Assembly (NCBI GenBank): GCA_032871835.1 | Contig: CM065299.1 | Location: 97,842,652 to 97,906,651, forward strand | From: Dipteronia dyeriana | Lineage: Eukaryota; Streptophyta; Magnoliopsida; Sapindales; Sapindaceae | DNA: 64,000 bases | Reading direction: 5' to 3' | In this document: one piece after another, positions 55,741 to 64,000 of the stretch | Numbering within the stretch: the first letter of the stretch is position 1 | Layout: every line of letters starts with the position of its first letter | Made by a program: the position numbers and the translations under genes | Notes under the pieces: generated by a model | Database searches by the model: none | Told to the model about the DNA's origin: nothing | Seen by the model: only the letters and a program-made list of their open reading frames with translations

Positions 55741-55885
55741 CTTGGCAGCTCCGTACCCAAATATCTTGATCAATTTTGTACTGATTTTTGTAAAATATCT
55801 TGATCAATTTTTAATGATATGTGAAAAATATCTTGATCATTTTTTAATGATATGTGTAAAATTTCTTGATCAATTTTAGTATCAA
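55741..55885. repeat. Degenerate repeat of about 40 bp
   Basis: AAATATCTTGATCAATTTT recurs four times at about 40-50-bp spacing. Confidence 0.7.
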
Positions 55886-55980
55886 CAGCATATTAAAAAA
55901 ATCATGGATGCAAATAGTAATTTACATGAAATATCTTACCAAAACCGATTTGTTTTAGAGAGAAAATAAAAAATAGATAT

Positions 55981-56910
55981 GGGAAACATTAAACTTTTGT
56001 TTGTAAACGCTTTTAAAATTTTATTTGTTAATAGCCATTTAAAAAAAAAGTTTGTCATTAAATTACAAAAATATCTATGTACTTGATTTTTTCTTTAAAA
56101 CTGAAAACAAACTTGAAATCACGATTAGGAACTTGAAACTTGAAACTTGAAATCTTGTTTTAAAAAATGAAATTTTGAGACTTGAAAGCTTGCTTAAATT
56201 GAAATGTTGAGACTTGAAAGCTTGCTTAAACTGAAATGTTGAAACTTGAAATCTTGACTAAATTGAAAGTTGAAACTTAAAATGTTCTGGGTTTTTAAGT
56301 TTTTTGTTTTCAAATTTGAAACTTAAAATCTTATCTAAATTGAAATGTTGAAACTTGAAATGTTGACTAAATTGAAATGTTCTGGGTTTACAGTATTTCG
56401 TTTTCTTTCCTTTTTTTTCCAGCAGATCTAATTGCCGGCGGAGGGGGAGCTTGACGGCGTTTCTGGACGGTCGTGAAGCTTAGACGACGACACTCCGGCA
56501 AGCTGTTGACGACGTGTGAGAGAGAAAGGAAATGAGATAGAAAGAGAGGTGACTAAAATAGAGAGAGAAAGAAGAGAGAGAGAGCTGCGGGGAGAGAGAA
56601 GAGAGGTTGGGTGAGAGAGAGAGGAGGCCGGCGAAGAGAAGAGAGGTTGGGTGAGAGAGAGAGGAGGTCGGTGACGGTTCACCGGCCTTCGTAAGGATAC
56701 CGACGACGGTTGGCCGACACACTGCCGACGGGAGAGAGAGATCGGAGAGAGAGAGGAAAGGAGAGAGAAAAAAAAGAGAGAGAAAATGTTTGTGGATGGT
56801 TTTTATATGGGGGTATTAAAGTAATTTCTCAAAAATGACTATTAACAAATAAATTTACGTATGTGATTAAAAAAAATCCATAATAATTGTGGTTATTTTT
56901 AATAATTTCC
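55981..56910. mobile_element. Probable MITE with GA-rich and AACTTGAAA repeats inside
   Basis: The ends are inverted: TTATTTGTTAATAGCCATTT near the left answers the complement of AAAATGACTATTAACAAATAA near the right (56830-56852), and GGAAAxATTAAA marks both outer edges. Inside are a minisatellite (TTGAAACTTGAAA-type, 56116-56370) and a GA-rich stretch with a duplicated 38-bp unit (56600-56675). A GC-rich block between them (56430-56515) may be captured sequence. The minus-strand open frames here are low-complexity Ser/Leu tracts. No TSD is confirmed. Confidence 0.45.
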
Positions 56911-57433
56911 ACTTTGTTTTATCAATCTTTTACAAAAATCAGAAATTTTTACCACTTGCATTATGATGACAGTTTCTTGTTTTAATTTTTTTATGTTTAC
57001 TTGGATTCGATTTGTATGTTGGTTAAGTTAATTATTTATTATTTATATTTATTTATTTATTTATTTTTAATCTCTATCGTTGTCCGTACGGTTTTAGACG
57101 CTAAATAAATTTTAAATTCCAACGAATAATCCTTTCTTAACAATTCTTTTAAATTGCAGATGCTTAACATATGCGGTCGTATATCTTCCTTTTACATTGG
57201 TGGTCAGAGAGATTCGAGTTTTAATATGTGCAATTTAAAGGTATGTATGATGGATTTTCTTTCGATTTATGGGAATAAATATCTAAACCGTATATATATT
57301 ATCTGATATTTACGGGTTCTATCAATATTAGTTTAATAGTCGTAAATTGTAATACTTAAAAAAAAAATCCTTTAAATTTTAATGATTAAAAAAATTATAT
57401 ATCCGTTGTTTCAAAATTCAAATTGAGCTCGAC
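56911..57433. other. AT-rich spacer left of the hAT element
   Basis: No gene is seen. Confidence 0.4.
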
Positions 57434-57441
57434 ATCATAAC
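57434..57441. repeat. hAT target-site duplication, left (ATCATAAC)
   Basis: This exact 8-mer is repeated at 61272-61279, on the other side of the element. Confidence 0.88.
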
Positions 57442-60400
57442 TAATGGTGTAAAAATGGGCCGGCCGGTGACAGGCCGGTCCGGCCGGCCCAGGAAGTTCA
57501 CGGGCCGTTCTGGGAACGACCCGTGAAGGAAGAGGGCCATGCCGCGTGACGGGCCGCTGGGAGGAGGCCTGGTAGGCCGGCCCGCCTGGCACACCAATCC
57601 GGCTTGCCAGGCCTGTCGAACCGGCCTGGCGGACCGATCCGCCGGTCCGTTCGGCCTATTTTTTTTTATTTTTTTTTATTTTATTTTTCAAAAATCCTCC
57701 AATGACTGGAATTGATTTCTAGCGGTTGGAGGTAACAAAAATTACCAAAACCCCCCCTAAAATCTTTTAAATTATATTTTGACCCACAAATCAATTTTGT
57801 TTATAAATACTTCCATCCATTTCATTTTCCATTAACTCTCTCTATCATTCTTTCAATCTCTCATTCTCTCAAATCTCAATCTCTAATATATTCTCCAATT
57901 CTCTAAACTTTTTCATTCAATTTGGTTATTACTCTCTCTACAAAATTCTCTACGTTTTCCACCAATACACTCAATTTTAAAGGTACAATTTTGTTATTAC
58001 TTTTGGTCTAACATATTCTCATAGTAAATTTATATGTTTATGTTTAGATTTGAGTTACTTAATGAAAACATTATCTATTTAGTTAGTTAGTTTATCAATT
58101 TTTGGGCTTTAATGTTAATATTATTTGTTTAGTTTATTAAGATTTTTAAGTTTAGTAGTAATTTTAATATTTGTTATTAATAAATTTAGAAAGTAAATTT
58201 GTATTACTGAAATTACTTTTTGTAATAAGTAAATGATGAATGTTAAGTGTAATAATTACGTTTGATATTGTTTTTTTCATAAATTAAAATTTTTCATTTG
58301 TAGATTATGTTAGTAAATTTAATAGTAGTTGTTCAAATCATCAATTTTATGTTAGTTTATTATGTTAGTAAATTTATCAATTTTATTTGTAGTAGTGAAC
58401 TAGTGAATTTAAAATTTTATGTTAGTAGATTATGATTTTTTTTGTTTATTTAATTTGTTTTTTAAGTAAATAAATTATTATAAGTGTCGTATTAGTTATA
58501 GTAATTATTGTTAGTAAATTAAGATTACTGTTAGTAAATATTGATTTTTAATTTGACTATTAACTACTATAGTGCTCATATTTTTATTCAGATAATGGAT
58601 CCTAACCAGCAACCTTATTTTCCGGACGGTTTGAATATGCTCAACGATGAATTTGATATTTCATAACCGACCCATACTCAAGCGGGACCTTCTAGTTCCG
58701 GCGTTATACCAACATCACGTCCCAGAAAATTAACATCAGATGTGTGGCAATGTTTCAACATAGTCCAAATGACACTCCCAAACGGGGCGTCTGGCCTCAG
58801 AGCTAAATGTAAGTTTTGCCATAAGAATTATACTACAAGTACGGGGGGAACCGGACATTTGAGACGGCAAATGCACAAATGTATGCCTGCACATGGACAG
58901 GTAGATACTACAACCCAGACACAACTTCAACGGCACCCAGACACAACTTCAACGGCACCCAGACGGATCCGTTACGACTTGGAAGTTCGACGTCATGCAC
59001 GCTAGAGAGTGCTTGGCACGATACATTGCACAAACTGATCAACCGATCAGTATTGATAAGAGTCTATTTTATAAAGAATTAATCACATCAGCATATAACC
59101 CCCAATATGAACCTGTTTCTAGAACCACCACTAGAAATGATTTGATACGATAGTTTGAAACCGAAAGGGATGACTTAGTTGCTGAAATACAGCATTTAAG
59201 TGTCTCTGTTGCATTAACTTCTGATATTTGGAATGCATATTCCAAACATGACTATTTATATGTCACGGGACACTATTTAGATTCTGATTGGAGGATAACA
59301 AAAAGAATTTTTGGTTTTCGTCCTATGGATTTTGCACATACCGCAGAAAACATTTTTAATGTCATAATGGAAGTTTTAGAAACTTATGAAATCACGCATC
59401 GCATTCTTTCAATCACATTTGATAATGCATCTGCAAATACTAGCTCTATTGCATTGTTTGTTGCAAGAAATATCCAGTAAGATGGAGGTTATTTCTTCCA
59501 TAAACGGTGTGCATGCCATATTATAAATTTAGTTGTACATGCTGGTTTAAAGCAGGTAAGCGACCAAATAGATCGCATCAGAGATGCCATTTCTTGGATT
59601 TGCAGTTCTAACCCTAGATTCAGTGAATTCAAGAGACATTGTAAATTAAACGGTCTCAAACCCCGACGATTCCAAACTGATATGCCGGTAAGATGGAACT
59701 CTACTTATTTAATGTTGCAAAATTGTTTGGAATATGATACAACCATTACATGTTTTTATAACATGAAATTGACCGAAACAGGACAACTTAGTCCAAAATT
59801 ACTTACCACAGACGATTGGTATGTGGCAAAGGTTTTTGTTCAATTTTTAAAGATTTTTTACAATGTCACTGTAACTCTTTCCGGGGTATATTACCCCATA
59901 TCTTCCCAGGCAATCCATCAGATAGTGGAAATGTCTGAACTGTTAAACAGTTATAGAGAAGATGAACATTTAGGTGCTGCAGTTGTTATCATGGAGACAA
60001 AGTTGAAAAAATATTTGACTAACATTCCCCTACTTTATGCCTTAAGTGCTATAATAGATCCCAGGGTTAAATTATCTGGTTTAGAAGTTTTGCTTGAGTT
60101 TATTGGTATTAATTTATCAATAGATTATTCATAACAAATTACTGACATTCGAACCAAATTGTTCGAGATTTTTCGTATTTATGAGACCAGTTTTGGCAAC
60201 ACTGACATCCCCCAATCAACACAACCGGAGACAGAGCCAAAACAAACAAGTTGGAGCCTTCTGAAACGACGAAAAAAAGACAAATCAGCAAGTACTTCTT
60301 CAGGGCAAAGATCTAGCCCATCTTCTTGTACCGAACTTATTAGGTACCTTGAAGCACAGTTCGATGCTGTTGAAGACAAGGAAGAGTTTGATTTGTTGTT

Positions 60401-61271
60401 ATGGTGGAAGACCTATACGTACAGGTATCCAGTTCTGCCACACTTAGCACGTGACGTACTGGTTATTCCAGTGTCAACGGTGTCTTCAGAACAAGCTTTC
60501 AGCACCAGTGGACGCATAATTGAACCAAGAAGAAGCTGTTTGTCTCCAGAGATGGTGGAGGTATTAACATGCCTTCGGGATTGGGAGCATGCTAAAAAAA
60601 TGTTACAAAATCTAACTGTAGATAAAGAACTTAATCTAAATTTCGACAATCTATATATTGATGACCCTTCAGGTAGTGGTCAGGGCCAGAACTAGGTTAT
60701 ACTTTTACATATGTATTTATTATTTACTTGTAAGTTGTAAAACGGTTGCACTCTTTTTCCCTTACCAAGTTTTTATCCCACTGGGTTTTTCTTGGTAAGG
60801 TTTTTAATGAGGCAATCATGTAGATATGTATTAATGAATTCCATAAGTGAAAAATAAATAAATAATTAAAAAATTATTCGTTCTCTTTATTCATTTCAAA
60901 TCCTAATAATTGTTCGTTCTCTTCATTCATTTTAAATTATAAACCCTTAACCATAAACTATAAATCCTAAAACCTATACCCTAAATCCAAAAAAACGTAA
61001 TTTGGAAAAATAATTGGACCAAAAAACTAACCCGCCGAACCAGGCCCGTCCGGCCCGCCAGAGGGGCTCGGCGGGCCAGCCTGGCACGGCAAGCAGGCAC
61101 GGCCCGCCTGAGGCAGGCCGGCGTGCCGTGCTGGACCTGCTTCTCGGGAAACAGGCCGGGCCGGGCCGACCCGCTACACTGTCGCGTGCCAGGCTCAGCC
61201 AGACCTGTTTCCAAAAATGGACTGGCCAGGCCGCCCCTAATGGGCCGGACCAGTCCATTTTTACACCTTTA
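57442..61271 (+). mobile_element. 3.8-kb hAT transposon with intact ends
   Basis: The termini TAATGGTGTAAAAATGG and, complement, TAAAGGTGTAAAAATGG agree at 16 of 17 positions and are bracketed by an 8-bp TSD, the hAT hallmark. The subterminal 200 bp at each side are GC-rich with many GGCCGG/CCGGCC and GGCCTGGC motifs, likely transposase-binding clusters. A transposase pseudogene lies inside. The size is that of an autonomous hAT, but the coding region is broken. Confidence 0.92.
58595..60695 (+). pseudogene. hAT transposase (BED finger, C-terminal dimerisation domain), broken
   Basis: The frame starts at ATG 58595 just after a possible acceptor (TTTATTCAG). A BED zinc finger follows (AKCKFCHKNYTT, then GTGHLRRQMHKC). 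The hAT RNase-H-like core has SDIWNAYSKHDYLYVTGHY, SITFDNASANTS and RWNSTYLML, and the C-terminal domain has LLWWKTYTYRYPVLPHLARD and SSEQAFSTSGRIIEPRRSCL. Such proteins cut and rejoin hAT ends; related host proteins are RICESLEEPER-like. A 22-bp tandem duplication at about 58919-58962 shifts the frame. In-frame stops near 58664, 59150, 59478 and 60132 add further breaks. Confidence 0.88.
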
Positions 61272-61279
61272 ATCATAAC
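61272..61279. repeat. hAT target-site duplication, right (ATCATAAC)
   Basis: Partner of 57434-57441. Confidence 0.88.
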
Positions 61280-62469
61280 TCCGTTTTGTCTATTGCTAGC
61301 CGAGTAATGTTTGAGGTTTAAGACAATTTTTACATTTGAGCTATTTATATTTTAAGCAATTTTTATTATTATTTTATAGTTTATTCTTCTTATGCAAATA
61401 TTTAATAATTTTTTTACTAGTATCAATTTTGCAAATGTCTAGCTTATTTCTACTAAAACTTTTAATGTCAAAAATAAATACGAACCAGTAGGAACCACTG
61501 GTATTAGAAAACACGCTATGTTTTATAAATTATATTAAATCAACAGAATGACATTTAAATATAAATAAGGTATCTATACAAAATAAATAAATGCCCTTAA
61601 ATAGATGTGGCCTAAATTGTGGCCTAAATTTTGAGCCTCGACACCTAACGAGTAACAAACAAGTAACAAGCGAGGGAGTTGAGCCACTATGGTGTAGCTG
61701 TGATCTATATCTAATTATCTTGGGCGGGGACATAAATTATCTAAATAATAGCAGTGTAATTTTGTGAGGGATTCGAATCCTACGATATGTATTTTATAAA
61801 TATGTATAAAAAGTTTTTTTCTAATCGGTGAAAGTAATTATTTGGTATCTTGATAAATCCAGATAATCCTATTATAATAATTATATATGTAAGGTTTTAA
61901 AAAAAAATAAACAATCACGTATAAATTATATGAAACAAGTGAAATCAAAACATTTTATATATATATATATATATATATAAACATATTGTAGCGATTATTC
62001 CAACTAGTTGAATAAGAGTTCCTACTACAAAATTTAAAGAACACAGTTTATCTCCCCAATTTTGAATTTAATTATAATAATTAAAAAAGAAGAACAAATT
62101 AAAATTTACAAAATTCTTATTAAAGTAAATAGAAATTATTATTAGTTTACCTGTTAATATTATTTGCATAATTCAGACTTAGCATTCAACTTATTAGATA
62201 TTTGGATTCAAGGTTTTAATATCAAGTAACACTTTGTGTATAAATATATATATATATATAAACGGTGGAGCCTATAACGTTAAAAGTTTGGGAATTTATC
62301 TCGATTCGGTATATTTACGGAGTTCAAAAATATATATACACACGAATAAGGGAGAGAAATTAATAATTATAACACATGTAGTATATGTTAGTACATAAAA
62401 GTAGTACACACTCAGAGTCACAGTGACAACCAGGACAATGAAAATAGAATTGTGAAATCTGATTTAGTT
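61280..62469. other. AT-rich spacer
   Basis: (TA)n tracts at 61956-61980 and 62243-62260. No gene is recognised. Confidence 0.45.
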
Positions 62470-63698
<1,229 letters not shown>

Positions 63699-63889
63699 TG
63701 AGTAATTTTAGATATCACATATAAAATCACAACACGTGTGGCAGTTCATGTGTCAATTGGTGATTACATATATAGATAAGGGAAATAAATCATCATCAAT
63801 GTGTATCTACTCACAAATTGATACACCAATTGTCACATATATTGTAATATAAAAGTTGTGATTTTAAGTATGATATCTAACATTATTAT
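63699..63889. mobile_element. Palindromic MITE of about 190 bp
   Basis: The left arm TTTAGATATCACATATAAAATC, then CATGTGTCAATTGGTGA, is mirrored by the complement of the right arm (TTAGATATCATACTTAAAATC, then TATGTGACAATTGGTGTATC). The whole unit can fold into one long hairpin. A partial relative lies at 5790-6000. No TSD is fixed. Confidence 0.65.
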
Positions 63890-64000
63890 ATTATATATAT
63901 AATACATACTGGATTAAATAGTAGTGTATAAAATAATAGAAAATTAAAATATTAAAATGGATCAATTTTGTTTTCTATTTATATGTTCAATAGAATTATA

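Noticed and set aside
56428..56722. Ser/Leu-rich frames on the minus strand
   Set aside because: Translation of a GA-rich simple repeat.
60974..61307. Pro/Arg-rich frames on both strands
   Set aside because: They lie in the GC-rich subterminal repeats of the hAT element.

Overview
The window is nuclear DNA of a flowering plant, most likely a dicot. It shows AT-rich intergenic DNA, GT-AG introns, an F-box gene, a cytochrome-b5-fused sphingolipid desaturase, and plant lineages of LINE, Ty3/gypsy (Tat and Athila), Mutator (MULE), hAT and MITE elements plus an endogenous caulimovirid. No species can be named from the sequence alone. I see no rRNA, tRNA or CRISPR array.

Layout. 1-3.5 kb: the start of a minus-strand F-box gene that runs off the left edge, a LINE tail, and a lone possible first exon. 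3.5-4.8 kb: a small DNA transposon holding a host-gene fragment. 6.0-13.8 kb: nested DNA elements whose AT-rich core holds a 6.3-kb caulimovirid copy. 14.2-37.3 kb: a second copy of the same AT-core element (called TE-B here), split by a 22-kb MULE. The MULE carries a ULP1-like protease pseudogene (+) and a MURA transposase pseudogene (-) in convergent order, TCGAGAA minisatellites near both ends, an antisense solo LTR, and a full-length 12-kb Tat retrotransposon inside an intron of the protease gene. 37.6-38.9 kb: two MITEs. 39.4-45.7 kb: a DUF2358 gene and its partial upstream duplicate, separated by Athila gag and hAT debris. 46-49 kb: a long-TIR element, a 292-bp tandem duplication and a MITE. 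50.7-52.05 kb: an intact delta-8 sphingolipid desaturase, the only complete and clean host gene. 57.4-61.3 kb: a hAT element with 8-bp target-site duplication (TSD). 62.5-63.0 kb: a class III chitinase pseudogene. The remainder is AT-rich spacer.

How the parts fit. The repeat history can be read from target-site duplications. TE-B exists twice in opposite orientations. The MULE entered one copy, duplicating AATATCAATT, and the other copy still carries that 10-mer once as the empty site. The caulimovirid entered the (TA)-rich core of the other TE-B, and the first TE-B shows that core without virus. Gypsy LTR elements of one family then entered the MULE twice (TSDs TTATC and ATTAA). Coding decay is mostly nonsense codons within long unshifted frames: the viral polyprotein keeps one frame for 5.5 kb and the Tat gag-pol for about 5.3 kb. 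That pattern suggests C-to-T (methylcytosine) decay more than indels. Host functions with some support are F-box/LRR protein, DUF2358 (NTF2-like) protein, sphingolipid desaturase and a dead chitinase.
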